Assembly (NCBI RefSeq): GCF_011751075.1
Contig: NZ_JAALLN010000005.1
Span: 62,001-126,000 of the forward strand
Reading direction: 5' to 3'
Length of the DNA: 64,000 bases
Source: Flavobacterium poyangense
GTDB taxonomy: Bacteria; Bacteroidota; Bacteroidia; Flavobacteriales; Flavobacteriaceae
Position 1 is the stretch's first letter; the number at the start of each line of letters is the position of its first letter. This document shows, piece by piece, positions 1 to 8,551 of this stretch. Under the pieces are notes generated by a model. It was not told the DNA's origin and searched no databases. It worked only from the letters and a program-made list of their open reading frames with translations. The translations under genes were made by a program, and so were the position numbers.

Positions 1-68
1 TGTTATTCATTTTAAAGTAGTAATTTCATTACGTTATTTAGGAGTGTTTTAATTTAAGAGTTGGAGTC

Positions 69-545
69 ATGAAAAATATTTTCTTAATCATTGTTTTGTT
101 ATGCAGTAGTTATTTGATGGCGCAAGAAATGGTTACTCCTGTTAAAGAAGTGGTTACTCCGCCTGAGGTTGTCAAATTTGCTTTTGAAAAAGGATATCCC
201 AATAAAAAACCGTTTTGGTCAATGGAATATGTAGGTGATGACAATGACGAAATTAGATATGAAGCAAAATTCAATCTTACAACAAAGACAAAAGCGCTGG
301 CCGTTTATGATAATTCAGGAAATTTAAAAGCTTTCGAGAAGCAAATTCCGTTGACTGAGCTTCCGCAAAAAGCGCAGACTTATCTGAAAACAAATTATCC
401 GGCTAATGCGATTCGAGAAATAGCAATAATTACGGATTATAAAAACAAAATAACTTATGAAGTCGGAATCAAAAAAGAGGGGAAATTTTATGATGTTGTT
501 TTTGATAAAAACGGAGGTTTTGATGTGATCATTCAAAAAGATTAA
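69..545 (+). CDS. Secreted PepSY-like domain protein
   Basis: The 158-residue product begins with a clear signal peptide (charged MKN, hydrophobic core, ending near LMAQ at residues 15-19), so it is exported to the periplasm or outer membrane. The rest resembles the small PepSY-like (BLIP-like fold) proteins common in Bacteroidetes: KFAFEKGYPNKKPFWSME followed by a second half with KTNYPANAIREI and a strand-rich end. These proteins are usually of unknown function. The gene stands alone and is followed by a strong terminator. The ATG at 69 is the natural start because it begins the signal peptide. The family call rests on overall pattern, not on catalytic residues. Confidence 0.7.
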   Translation: MKNIFLIIVLLCSSYLMAQEMVTPVKEVVTPPEVVKFAFEKGYPNKKPFWSMEYVGDDNDEIRYEAKFNLTTKTKALAVYDNSGNLKAFEKQIPLTELPQKAQTYLKTNYPANAIREIAIITDYKNKITYEVGIKKEGKFYDVVFDKNGGFDVIIQKD

Positions 546-589
546 AAAAAAGAAATCTTACTAACTCAATTATATTACAAAAGGAAGAG

Positions 590-625
590 CCCGACAGTTT
601 TTACAAGCTGTCGGGTTTCTTGTTT
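590..625 (+). terminator. Rho-independent terminator after the PepSY-like gene
   Basis: An 8-bp stem CCCGACAG (590-597) / CTGTCGGG (608-615) is followed by a T-rich tail. It lies 45 bases past the stop codon at 545. The same CCCGACA stem is used by the terminator at 8808-8840. Confidence 0.85.
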
Positions 626-635
626 TAAAACTGAA

Positions 636-1400
636 TTATAAGTTCATTCCGCCTGAAACTTCAATACGTTGTGCATTGATCCAACGGGCATCTTCTGTAC
701 ATAAAAAGGCCACGACACCTCCAATGTCGTCCGGTAAACCAACTCTTCCCAAAGCCGTTAATGAGGCGATATGTTGATTTAATTGTTCATTGTCTCTTAC
801 GGCTCCATGTCCAAAATCGGTTTCGATGGCACCCGGAGCGACAATGTTTACTTTGATTTTTCTGGCGCCTAATTCTTTGGCCTGATATTTAGTTAAAGTT
901 TCCATCGCCCCTTTCATTGCAGCATAGGCAGCATAACCGGGGAATGAAAATCGAGCCAGTCCTGTAGAAATATTTACGATGGCACCACCATCATTCATGT
1001 TATTCAGTGCTTTTTGAGTTAGGAAAAACGGACCTTTAAATTGTATGTTGCTTAACTCGTCAAAATCTGCTTCTGTAGTATCGATATAAGGTTTGTGAAT
1101 CCCGATTCCGGCATTGTTTATCAGAAAATCAAATTTGTCTGTATCAAAGCTGTCTTTTAAAGCCGTTTGTATTTCTGCCAGAAAAGAATCAAAAGTGTTT
1201 GATTTCGATACATTCAATTGAATGGCTACGGCTTTTTGGCCTAAGTTTTCGATCTCTTTTACCGTTGCTTCTGCTTCATCTTTTTTGCTGTTGTAAGTCA
1301 GAATTATGTTGATTCCTTTTTTGGCTATAGCCAATGCCATATTTTTTCCTAAGCCTCTGCTTCCACCTGTTACTAAGGCGATTTTTGTGTTTGTTGCCAT
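636..1400 (-). CDS. SDR family NAD(P)-dependent oxidoreductase
   Basis: This 254-residue protein has the length and motifs of a classical short-chain dehydrogenase/reductase. The cofactor-binding glycine motif TGGSRGLG is at residues 11-18, NNAG at 95-98, the catalytic Ser at about 145, and Tyr159-x3-Lys163 forms the active site. The C-terminus (GLPDDIGGVVAFLCTEDARW, then an IEVSGGMNL end) is typical of the 3-oxoacyl-ACP reductase-like subgroup. Substrate is not predictable. It lies downstream of an AraC-type regulator gene on the same strand, which probably controls it. A TACCTTTG -7-like box on the minus strand (1500-1507) may give it its own transcript. Confidence 0.9.
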   Translation of the reverse strand: MATNTKIALVTGGSRGLGKNMALAIAKKGINIILTYNSKKDEAEATVKEIENLGQKAVAIQLNVSKSNTFDSFLAEIQTALKDSFDTDKFDFLINNAGIGIHKPYIDTTEADFDELSNIQFKGPFFLTQKALNNMNDGGAIVNISTGLARFSFPGYAAYAAMKGAMETLTKYQAKELGARKIKVNIVAPGAIETDFGHGAVRDNEQLNQHIASLTALGRVGLPDDIGGVVAFLCTEDARWINAQRIEVSGGMNL

Positions 1401-1572
1401 TTTATATTTGTTTTAATTCGAATACATTGTATGAAGATGATTGCTCAAACGGTGTTGGTAATTTTGTTGCTTGATAAATCATCTTTTAAATAGAGAAGAC
1501 AAAGGTAGAAGTGAAGGGAGAATAGTGAATTGTAAATTTCAAACCGATATTTGCAAAAATCAAATCATAGTT

Positions 1573-2496
1573 TTATGCGCGAAAGGCGAGGGGGGTAAAT
1601 GAAGTTTGTTTTTTGAAGAAATTAGAAAAGTGGGCCAGCTCTTCAAAACCTAATGAATATGCAATTTCAGAGATATTCCAATCCGTTTGTTTTAAAAGTG
1701 TTTTGGCCTCGTTGGTCAGACGAGTACTGATTAACTCGGTTGTAGTTTTTCCGGTGTTTTCTTTCAGTACTTTATTAAGATGGTTCACGTGAACAGATAA
1801 TCTGTTGGCAAAATCTTTTGCAGTTCTCAGTGTAAGTCGCTGATGTGGAGATTCGATGGGGAATTGTCTTTCTAACAATTCGGCAAATAAAGAAGAAACT
1901 CTGGCTCCTGAATTGTGCTTAGAATATAAGGCAGTCAAAGGCTGTAGTTTTTGCCCAAAGTGAATTAATTCGGCAACATAATTTCGGATCAGATCATATT
2001 TGTAAACATAATCAGAATTGATTTCTTTTTGTATTTTATTGAATATCAGTTCAACTTCAGTAACTTCTTCCTGCGAAAGTTGAAAAATAGGATATCCATC
2101 TGTGGTGAAAATAGGAAGTTCATCAAGATCGATTCCACTTTTATTTTTGGATAAAAATTCACCGGTAAACACACAAAATTGCCCGGATTGCTCGGTATCT
2201 TGCGGGAGATAATTGTAGGGAATTTTCGGAGTGGCAAACAAGAGTGCATATTGCTCAATTTCAATGATTTTGTCTGCATATTCGGCTCTGTTTTTGCCTT
2301 TTATAAGACTTATTTTGTAATAGGCTCTTCGGTCATAAGGCATTATGGCCTTTCCCTGAAGTCTTTCTAAAACTTCCTTAATATCAAACACATTAAAATG
2401 ACCAATTTCTTTTTTAATATCATTTGGTAATAAAGAGCTTGGTTCTACAGTAGAACCTTCTGTAATATCTCTGTAAAATGATTCTAGTGTTTTCAT
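1573..2496 (-). CDS. AraC family transcriptional regulator
   Basis: This is a 307-residue regulator. Its N-terminal sensing part (roughly residues 1-190) resembles the cupin-like effector domain of AraC proteins often paired with oxidoreductase genes in Bacteroidetes. The C-terminal two-HTH DNA-binding domain spans about 205-305, with NHLNKVLKENTGKTTTELI and the second-helix signature WNISEIAYSLGFEELAHFSNFFKKQTSFTPLAFR. It lies 172 bases upstream of the SDR gene on the same strand and likely regulates it and itself. The start is supported by a -7 box 18 bases upstream of the ATG. Confidence 0.9.
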   Translation of the reverse strand: MKTLESFYRDITEGSTVEPSSLLPNDIKKEIGHFNVFDIKEVLERLQGKAIMPYDRRAYYKISLIKGKNRAEYADKIIEIEQYALLFATPKIPYNYLPQDTEQSGQFCVFTGEFLSKNKSGIDLDELPIFTTDGYPIFQLSQEEVTEVELIFNKIQKEINSDYVYKYDLIRNYVAELIHFGQKLQPLTALYSKHNSGARVSSLFAELLERQFPIESPHQRLTLRTAKDFANRLSVHVNHLNKVLKENTGKTTTELISTRLTNEAKTLLKQTDWNISEIAYSLGFEELAHFSNFFKKQTSFTPLAFRA

Positions 2497-2513
2497 AAGC
2501 GAATTGTAAAATT

Positions 2514-2521
2514 CAAATATA
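2514..2521 (-). promoter_or_regulatory. -7 box (TATATTTG) of the AraC regulator gene
   Basis: On the minus strand this reads TATATTTG, a full match to the Bacteroidetes -7 consensus TANNTTTG. It would start transcription about 10 bases before the ATG at 2496. No clear -33 TTTG is visible at the usual spacing. Confidence 0.5.
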
Positions 2522-2544
2522 CGAAATTATAGGAAGTGGGAGGG

Positions 2545-2902
2545 GTTTCAAGTTTCAGGTTTCAGGTTTCAATCTTTGTGTTGAGTTTAACCGCAAGGTG
2601 CGCAAAGTTTTCTTCGCAAAGGTCGCAAAGTTTTGCGATAAGGATGTTTTCTTATAGGGCTACTAGTAGGTTTCACGTAGATTTAGCAGATTTAATAAGA
2701 TTTTTTATAGACGAAGAGGATCAGCCAAATCTGCTAAATCTGCGTGCAAAAGACATTGCGATTTAGTGACTTTGCGTGGAAAACTTGCGTATAGCTTTGC
2801 GAACTCTTGCGTTCAGAATAAATAAAAATCCTTGCGCACCTTGCGGTTAAACTCGCACGCACAGGCGCAAAGAATCGAAACCTGAAACTTGAAACCTGAA
2901 AC
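2545..2902. repeat. Nested long hairpin intergenic repeat
   Basis: The whole gap between the AraC gene and the next gene is a symmetrical hairpin made of three nested arm pairs. The outer arms are GTTTCAGG-rich (2545-2570 against 2877-2902). The middle arms contain TTTAACCGCAAGGTGCGCAA (2583-2607 against 2830-2854, 24 of 25 positions pair). The inner arms contain GATTTAGCAGATTT (2674-2693 against 2728-2747, 19 of 20 pair). The reading frame at 2536-2766 is an accident of this repeat. Similar arms recur near 12.9, 44.9 and 57.9 kb. Confidence 0.85.
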
Positions 2903-2925
2903 AAAAACTAAACAATTCTAGCATT

Positions 2926-3489
2926 TTAAAACAAACTCCCCTGAACATATTCTGCCTGAGGATTACTGTTGAATGCAAAGGAGTCAATGACAAAAAACTG
3001 TTTTTTTACCGAATCAAGTTCTCGCAGTACGATTTCTTTGCATAAAAAGTCAAGATCAATTGTAGTGAAAAGTTGTGATGCTATTTTTAGATTTTCAGGA
3101 GTTAGTTTTCTGCCAATTGACATATGCGGTTCGTCGCTTTTTTGAGGTTTCAAAGATCTAAAGGTTTGCTGTGTTTTTTTCATAATTGTTTTTAGACCAT
3201 TCTTAGAATCTTCATTGGGAGCAATAAAGAAAGCACCACTGTTTTCAAAAGCCCCAAAATGATCCAAACTGACTTGAAATGGAGTGAACGTATCGCAAAT
3301 TTTAGAGAGCTTTTGTTTGACCTTATCTATTTCTGATTCATTTAGAGCGAATTCACAAATAGTGATGTGTGCTACTGAATTGCAACTACTGTACCAATCA
3401 ATTTTGCCTTTCAAATAGTCTTTCATTGTTTTTACAGCATCAATAACATCTTGCGAAGGATAAAAAACTATAGAGTATTTCTTTATCAT
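2926..3489 (-). CDS. 2H phosphoesterase (2'-5' RNA ligase family) protein
   Basis: The 187-residue protein contains the two H-x-T/S motifs of the 2H phosphoesterase superfamily: H41-I-T43 inside VAHITICEF, and H122-M-S124 inside PHMSIGRK. Their spacing (81 residues) and the total length fit the 2'-5' RNA ligase / cyclic phosphodiesterase group. Such enzymes act on 2',3'-cyclic phosphates or 2'-5' linkages in RNA or nucleotides. The true substrate here is unknown. No signal peptide is present, so it is cytoplasmic. It is a single gene next to a large hairpin repeat. Confidence 0.82.
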   Translation of the reverse strand: MIKKYSIVFYPSQDVIDAVKTMKDYLKGKIDWYSSCNSVAHITICEFALNESEIDKVKQKLSKICDTFTPFQVSLDHFGAFENSGAFFIAPNEDSKNGLKTIMKKTQQTFRSLKPQKSDEPHMSIGRKLTPENLKIASQLFTTIDLDFLCKEIVLRELDSVKKQFFVIDSFAFNSNPQAEYVQGSLF

Positions 3490-3536
3490 TTTAATAGGTT
3501 TGGGAAGAATAAATTTAAAAGAAAAAATGAAAGAAT

Positions 3537-3851
3537 CTATATTTTTCCTTTGAGATGCAATCGGTGTAGTATTTCAGATTGCAATAGTCCGCTTCCTCCA
3601 CCAAAATGTTCAATGACTTCTACTTCGGGCTTGCTTTTTAAGCAGAAAGAAGTAAATTCTTTTTCGACCTGATCTTCGATACCGGAACTCAGTAAAACCA
3701 TGTCTATTTTGTTATTCAGAAAATAATCTTGTGCCAGTTTTTCATCATTAAAAGCTACGGCATTCCAATTTTCATTTGCATTGACCAGTCGGAGTAAGAT
3801 TGGTAAAATAGCTTCGTTTTTTCCGAGTATTAAGAATTCAAGTGTCTTCAT
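3537..3851 (-). CDS. Receiver-like small protein of unknown function
   Basis: About 104 residues with an alternating strand/helix pattern like a CheY receiver: MKTLEFLILGKNEAILPILLRLV, then IDMVLLSSGIE where a phosphoacceptor Asp would normally sit at the end of strand 3, then VEVIEHFGGGSGLL. The conserved acidic pocket and the Lys of true receivers are not evident, so it is at best a degenerate receiver. A start six bases upstream (3857) is also possible. I prefer 3851 because the -7 box at 3871-3878 would leave only a few bases of leader before 3857. Role unknown. Confidence 0.6.
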   Translation of the reverse strand: MKTLEFLILGKNEAILPILLRLVNANENWNAVAFNDEKLAQDYFLNNKIDMVLLSSGIEDQVEKEFTSFCLKSKPEVEVIEHFGGGSGLLQSEILHRLHLKGKI

Positions 3852-3870
3852 AACCATTAATTTACTAGTA

Positions 3871-3878
3871 CAAATGTA
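3871..3878 (-). promoter_or_regulatory. -7 box (TACATTTG) of the receiver-like gene
   Basis: The minus strand reads TACATTTG, matching TANNTTTG. The predicted start of transcription is near 3864, just upstream of the gene's ATG. Confidence 0.45.
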
Positions 3879-4116
3879 TTAGTTAAATTTTGGTTTAAAC
3901 TTAATCTGGATTAAGAAATTTAAACGTGTTTTGAGTCGGAGTTCCTGTTTTCAGTTTTAGTTTGGTACGTGGGATCAATTTATTTGATAAAATTATTTAC
4001 TTAAGAATAAATGTTAAGTTAATAGGCCACAATGAATTAAGGTTTCTGAAATGTAAATAAAATAAAAAGAATGGTCAAAATGTGGGAAACCGTAATATAT
4101 TCTCAAAAGTACTACA

Positions 4117-4350
4117 TAAATTTGCACCACAGAAGTTGGTGTTATGTTTAGGTTTAATGCCTTTTGAAACCTTATTTACCCTTCGATTGTTATTGTTTTT
4201 TTGGAGAAGAACATTTAGTTAAGAAAGAAAATTTGACGTATTCATTTAAGTATGGATAGCTTTGTATAAATTCAAAACAGTACAAGAAGGTTTATTTTTT
4301 CTATAGTCTATAGATTTGGTTGTTTTATCAAATCTATAGACTTTTTTTTG
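4117..4350 (+). ncRNA. Candidate small RNA with promoter-like box and strong terminator
   Basis: In a 564-base gap with no plausible coding gene, a full -7 box TAAATTTG (4117-4124) is followed about 180 bases later by a very strong terminator on the same strand. The terminator has a 14-bp perfect stem (4305-4318 with 4329-4342), a 10-base loop and a run of eight T. All neighbouring genes are on the other strand for 2 kb either side, so no plus-strand mRNA explains the terminator. The predicted transcript is about 4131-4350. No -33 box is obvious, and the RNA itself is inferred. Confidence 0.4.
4305..4349 (+). terminator. Strong intrinsic terminator, orphan on the plus strand
   Basis: A perfect 14-bp stem with central sequence GTCTATAGATTT is followed by T8. 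It does not follow any plus-strand gene. On the minus strand it would lie downstream of the AraC operon start rather than its end, so it probably ends a small RNA. Confidence 0.8.
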
Positions 4351-4415
4351 TTTTGAGGTAATTAGAAACGGATTACCGGCAATTACAGTAAAAACTTGTT
4401 TACTCGCTTTAGAAT

Positions 4416-5435
4416 TTAACTGGCATATCTTCTGTTACTTGTCTGACTGCTCTTTTTTATAAAATCTTCTGCTGGCTTTCTTTGAAAGAATGTATAATAT
4501 TTCGATCGAAAATGGTTGAGTCTTGTATAGTTTAGTTCATATGCAATTTCTGTTAATGTGGTGTAATTTCCACTTTGCAGAAGCTCATTGGCTAAGATCA
4601 TTTTGTTGTTTAGAAAAAGATTTTTCGGGGAGCTGTTAAATTGTTTTTTGAATAGTATTTTATATTTGGAAGGAGACATACCGGCCATTTTTGATAAAAC
4701 ATCTACAGTAGGGAACGAATTGTTCAGATTGTTTAAGAAATAGTTTTTTGTCTTTGTAACTGCTTCGAGTTCAATCTTAGTAGTTTCGTTTTGTACTGCT
4801 GATGAATTTTGGCAGCGATTTAGAAAATTGCCCAAAAGTTTTAGTGAAATACCTTTAAAAAAGGATTCGAAGGACAGATCAGTAATTGTTTTGTCTTTCA
4901 GAGATTTGAGTAATAAAATACTATTGCTGTCAATAGTATCAAAATAATGAAAAGAGTTTGCCGAATCTTCATTTTTTTGCTTGATATATTCTTCAATTGA
5001 AACTGTTTGCAGAAGTTTATTTAATGTTTTCTTTTCGACAAATAGTTGTAAAACCGTTGTTCGTTGATTAATAGCAGGCATAAAAATGCTTTCTATTTGA
5101 TTGTCTATAATGGTGAGACCGGAATTTTCGGCAGCCCCTATTTTGTAATCTACGGCGTCTATTTTTATTGTATTTGCAGAATCACTTAAGTCGAAGTGAA
5201 AAATGCACAATTCAGTATCAGATTTCAACCGGGTAATTTCAATTGATTTTGTTAAAGTAGAATCGATAAGTAGGGCAGAGATACCAGTAGCTACCTGAGT
5301 AAAATAAGAATGTCCCATACCAAGAGTGTCTTTTATAACAATTGTCTTTTGATCAGTATCTTCAACATTTATTTCTTGAGCTAACGATGGTTGACTTTTT
5401 GGTTTTGTGTTATAATATGGAGTGATTTTTTTCAT
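4416..5435 (-). CDS. AraC-type helix-turn-helix regulator (second of a tandem pair)
   Basis: A 339-residue protein. Its C-terminal 100 residues form an AraC-type DNA-binding domain: VDVLSKMAGMSPSKYKILFKKQF is the first HTH, and LTEIAYELNYTRLNHFRSKYY with FFQRKPAEDF is the second. The N-terminal 230 residues are a sensing region with no family I recognise. The gene starts 18 bases after the preceding paralogous regulator (5454-6434) and shares its layout, so the two look like a tandem duplication transcribed together. Targets are unknown. The divergent gene at 6831 is a candidate. Confidence 0.8.
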   Translation of the reverse strand: MKKITPYYNTKPKSQPSLAQEINVEDTDQKTIVIKDTLGMGHSYFTQVATGISALLIDSTLTKSIEITRLKSDTELCIFHFDLSDSANTIKIDAVDYKIGAAENSGLTIIDNQIESIFMPAINQRTTVLQLFVEKKTLNKLLQTVSIEEYIKQKNEDSANSFHYFDTIDSNSILLLKSLKDKTITDLSFESFFKGISLKLLGNFLNRCQNSSAVQNETTKIELEAVTKTKNYFLNNLNNSFPTVDVLSKMAGMSPSKYKILFKKQFNSSPKNLFLNNKMILANELLQSGNYTTLTEIAYELNYTRLNHFRSKYYTFFQRKPAEDFIKKSSQTSNRRYAS

Positions 5436-5453
5436 TAATGCTTTGTTTAATAA

Positions 5454-6434
5454 TTATAATTGTTGGATAAAATTCTTTGGTGTAAGTCCAAAATGCTCCT
5501 TAAATTGCGAAGCAAAATAAGAGTTATTACTAAAATGAAGTTTATCTGAAACTTGTGATATTGATAATTGCCTCTCTTCAAGAAGTTCTTTTGCCAGAAT
5601 CAATTTATTAGTCTGAAAGTAAGAGTTTGGTGTGAGGCCGGTTATTTTTTTAAATAAAGTTTTGAATTTTGATTCAGACATTTTTGCTTTTTGCGCCATC
5701 ATTGAGATGCTTGGAAAATGGTTTTCAATATTTTCAAGTAAGAACATTTGTATACTTATTATTTTTTTAAGATCTGTGCCTTTAACGGTTTGAACAATAA
5801 ACTTATTTAAAACAATTTTTTTTAGGTAATTGGAGATTAACATATGCACTGTTGCCTTAAGATTTAAGTCAAAAATGGGTCCGCCGACATTTAGTTTGCG
5901 TAAATCATTTAATAGATGGTAGCTTTCATTGCTAATTCTGTCAAATCTTATGATTGCGTTTTTTTTGAGATCTGTAATTTTTTGTGTTTCAGTACTGGAA
6001 ATGGTGTTATTTTTAGCAAATGTGTTAAGGATGCTTTTTTTTATAAAAATGCAAAGTGCGTACGTGTGACTTCCGGATTTGACATGATAATCTGTTTGGA
6101 GAGAACCGTCAATTATGGCCAGATTATATTTCCATCGGCCTATATCGAAGGGCGTATTATTGGTTGTCAAACTAGCATCACCAACAGTCAGGTCATAATA
6201 CAATGCGACGAAATCATCTTTTGAGTTTTTCTGGGTAAAGTGTAGGTCTTTGTGATATTTCACATTGATGTAATAAGCGACAATTCCTTCTTCGCATTCG
6301 AGAACATATCGGGTTCCGGATTGGATGTCTTCAGGGATATTTATAAAATTATCCTCTGTTTTTCCTTCAAGTTGCGCTGTAAAACCTTTTACCCAACTTA
6401 GGTCAGCACCGTAGGAGTGTTCAATTTTTTTCAC
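5454..6434 (-). CDS. AraC-type helix-turn-helix regulator (first of a tandem pair)
   Basis: A 326-residue regulator with a C-terminal AraC domain: SISMMAQKAKMSESKFKTLFKKITGLTPNSYF is the first HTH and ISQVSDKLHFSNNSYFASQFKEHFGLTPKNF the second. The N-terminal 220 residues contain mostly beta-rich sequence (DFVALYYDLTVGDASL, DIGRWKYNLAIIDG) consistent with a ligand-binding barrel, as in the PchR-like group, but the ligand is not predictable. It is followed 18 bases later by a paralogue of similar length. The upstream 396-base gap separates it from a divergently transcribed YcxB-like gene. Confidence 0.8.
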   Translation of the reverse strand: MKKIEHSYGADLSWVKGFTAQLEGKTEDNFINIPEDIQSGTRYVLECEEGIVAYYINVKYHKDLHFTQKNSKDDFVALYYDLTVGDASLTTNNTPFDIGRWKYNLAIIDGSLQTDYHVKSGSHTYALCIFIKKSILNTFAKNNTISSTETQKITDLKKNAIIRFDRISNESYHLLNDLRKLNVGGPIFDLNLKATVHMLISNYLKKIVLNKFIVQTVKGTDLKKIISIQMFLLENIENHFPSISMMAQKAKMSESKFKTLFKKITGLTPNSYFQTNKLILAKELLEERQLSISQVSDKLHFSNNSYFASQFKEHFGLTPKNFIQQL

Positions 6435-6733
6435 GTGGTATTTGGTATAATAGGAATATTATCAGCAACAGAACATAGAAATTTGTTTATTTTGCTATTG
6501 TTATCCTTTTTAATTAATTGCCAATTTCAAATACTGGCTTATTTAAATTTTGTATCTCCGTTTAGAGCACATATACAAAGTTCTTGGACAAAGAGGGAAG
6601 TTGAGTTGAAGCGTTTATTAGTGTTGCGTTTTGTTTTATAAGTGATTTTTAAACACTGTTATTGCTGATTTGGGAGACTTTTTTTAGAAGGCAGAAAGTC
6701 TTAATCTGGCATTTATATGTCGGAAGTAGGCAA

Positions 6734-6762
6734 TTTGAAGCTTGGTTTTACTCCTAATTTTG
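6734..6762 (+). promoter_or_regulatory. Promoter of the YcxB-like gene
   Basis: TTTG (6734-6737) and TAATTTTG (6755-6762) form a -33/-7 pair with a 17-base spacer, close to the Bacteroidetes housekeeping consensus. It predicts a transcript start near 6768 and a leader of about 60 bases. Confidence 0.5.
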
Positions 6763-6830
6763 CATTATGCTTTAATGTAATTATTAAATCATAATAGATA
6801 ATTAAGCACTAATTAGTAATAGCAAGCAAG

Positions 6831-7373
6831 ATGAATACGTCTAATTTTTCAATAGAGTTTGAATTGAATGTGAATGAAATACAAAAATTAAACAAGATGT
6901 ATTTTAAGCGCTTATGTAAAGAAAGAGTTACGTTTTTTTTTATCATTGCTTTAACTTGTTGCATTTTTTTTGATTTTTTTAATTTAGAAAATGATGATGA
7001 TTTTATAAAATGGCAGTTAAGAAGTTTAGTGCTGGTCGTCTCGTTTTTTATATTCCACTATGCATTAGCAAATACCATCTGTAAAGTCATTTTTACTGTA
7101 ATCAGAAAATTGGTTCGATGCTCTAATTTTGTTGGGAAATATAGGCTCAATTTTACTAATTCGTGCATCTATGTCAAAGCTCCGTTAGGTGCTTTTGCCC
7201 ACAAATGGAATCAGATTGAAAAGGCAATTTTAACTAAAGATTTCTTTTTCTTATATGTTAAAGATGCAGATCATCATATTATCACTATTTCAAATAGAGG
7301 TAAGAATGACAAAAAGAGGAATGATTTGATTGCTTTTGTAGAACATAATGTAACCGAGATAACAAAAGTTTGA
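6831..7373 (+). CDS. YcxB-like membrane protein
   Basis: 180 residues. The N-terminal region has the polar strand segment SNFSIEFELNVNEIQKLNKMYFKRL, followed by two hydrophobic segments (about residues 32-50 and 62-85) that look like a membrane hairpin. The C-terminal part (FTNSCIYVKAPLGAFAHKWNQIEKAILTKDFFFLYV) matches the YcxB-like C-terminal domain, a PH-like fold of unknown role. It is transcribed away from the paired AraC regulators and may be one of their targets. The gene downstream (7466) has the same strand and a 92-base gap. Confidence 0.7.
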   Translation: MNTSNFSIEFELNVNEIQKLNKMYFKRLCKERVTFFFIIALTCCIFFDFFNLENDDDFIKWQLRSLVLVVSFFIFHYALANTICKVIFTVIRKLVRCSNFVGKYRLNFTNSCIYVKAPLGAFAHKWNQIEKAILTKDFFFLYVKDADHHIITISNRGKNDKKRNDLIAFVEHNVTEITKV

Positions 7374-7465
7374 AACATTGAAATGAAGATGCTTTTTCGA
7401 TCTAAAATTTAGAACCGTGTAAAATTGTATTCATTTTTTTGACTAAAAGAAAGGTAAAGAAATCA

Positions 7466-7918
7466 ATGGTAAAGAGAACTATTTTGGTCTGCGATGCTAA
7501 AAAAGTATTCGTGAAGATGTTTAAAAGGAAATTCTATCGGGAATTCGAGTTTATTGACAATTTGATTCTGACGGAAGATAAAACCGAATACGAGAATTTT
7601 GATGGTTTAATAGTTGTAATTTATAACAAATTTGAGGTAATTAATTTTTTGAAAGGATATAAAAAAGAGACAAATGTTTTAGTGTGCGTTTTTAACGAAC
7701 AATTATTTGAACGATTAACTTTTCTTGAAGAATTTAATGGTGTAGGGCTGTTAGACGGTTCAAAAACGAGAAGGGAGCTAGTAGCAGATTTAAGATCTAA
7801 CTTAAAAAAGGCTTTAAATTTTAAACAAGGGGTTAAAGAATCTTTTTCGGATTCAGCTGTAGTAGAAAATCAATTGCATGTCTTTTTGAAAGATTGGATT
7901 GTTTCTTCTGCATCGTAA
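7466..7918 (+). CDS. Receiver-like orphan protein
   Basis: About 150 residues. The start MVKRTILVCDAKKVFVKMF resembles the first strand and helix of a response-regulator receiver (ILVCDA in place of the acidic pair). FDGLIVVIYNKF lies where the phosphoacceptor Asp is expected, but no Asp follows the strand, so this is a degenerate receiver at best. No output domain is visible. The open frame extends nine codons upstream to a TTG. I chose the ATG at 7466 because it begins the recognisable strand and lies behind an A/G-rich stretch. A terminator follows. Function unknown. Confidence 0.55.
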   Translation: MVKRTILVCDAKKVFVKMFKRKFYREFEFIDNLILTEDKTEYENFDGLIVVIYNKFEVINFLKGYKKETNVLVCVFNEQLFERLTFLEEFNGVGLLDGSKTRRELVADLRSNLKKALNFKQGVKESFSDSAVVENQLHVFLKDWIVSSAS

Positions 7919-7950
7919 TTCTGTTAGTTAAGAATGATAAGGCATTTTAA

Positions 7951-7989
7951 AAACCAGGATATGTGATAATATGCCTGGTTTATTTTTTT
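7951..7989 (+). terminator. Intrinsic terminator
   Basis: Stem AAACCAGG (7951-7958) with CCTGGTTT (7974-7981), followed by a T-rich run. It ends the gene stopping at 7918. Confidence 0.8.
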
Positions 7990-8551
7990 GTTACATGATG
8001 CTTCTTTTTTTGCCACAGATCAAATAGATTAATGTGATTTGTTGGGTTTCTTTTTCGACTTTCTCATTCTATATAAAGCTGAATGTCATCCTGAGCGAAG
8101 TCGAAGGCAGCGCAAGAAGATTGTAAATGCTTACAAATTCCAAAGCTAAAAAGTCGAATTAAGGTCTTTAGTTTGATCTCTTAATTATTGTAATTAGGTT
8201 GAGCAATTTTTTTTTATTTGTATTGATAAAGAGATAGAGATCAATATATAATTTATTTAATCTGCGGGGTCGATTAAGCCGATTAGATTCCTGATTTGCC
8301 ATTGTAATAAAAGAACTCTACTTGCAGTTAATGCATTTATTGAGGATAATCGCTTAAAAGACGACCCTGAAATGAGCGTTAAATGTTAAGAATTGATCAA
8401 AATAAACTGTCTAAAAGAGAAAATTAAAAAAAAATAGCAACAAAATTTCGGCTGATTTTAGATGTAATTGATTGATACTTAAGAATGAATCTTTTGGGTT
8501 AATTTAATATTAAGCGCTTCGTTAAAAACTGGCATAATTTTAACATTAAAC
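7990..8551. other. Gap with dispersed repeat fragments
   Basis: No gene is visible in this stretch. It holds a GCCACAGATCAAATAGATTAA fragment near 8014-8034 and the sequence TCATCCTGAGCGAAGTCGAA (8086-8105), which I recognise as a short repeat seen widely in Bacteroidetes intergenic DNA. Short complementary pieces TTCGACTTT (8054-8062) and AAAAAGTCGAA (8148-8158) flank the latter. I see no larger structure. Confidence 0.5.

Noticed and set aside
2536..2766. Plus-strand open frame of 76 codons
   Set aside because: It lies wholly inside the nested hairpin repeat, and its residues simply translate the repeat words.
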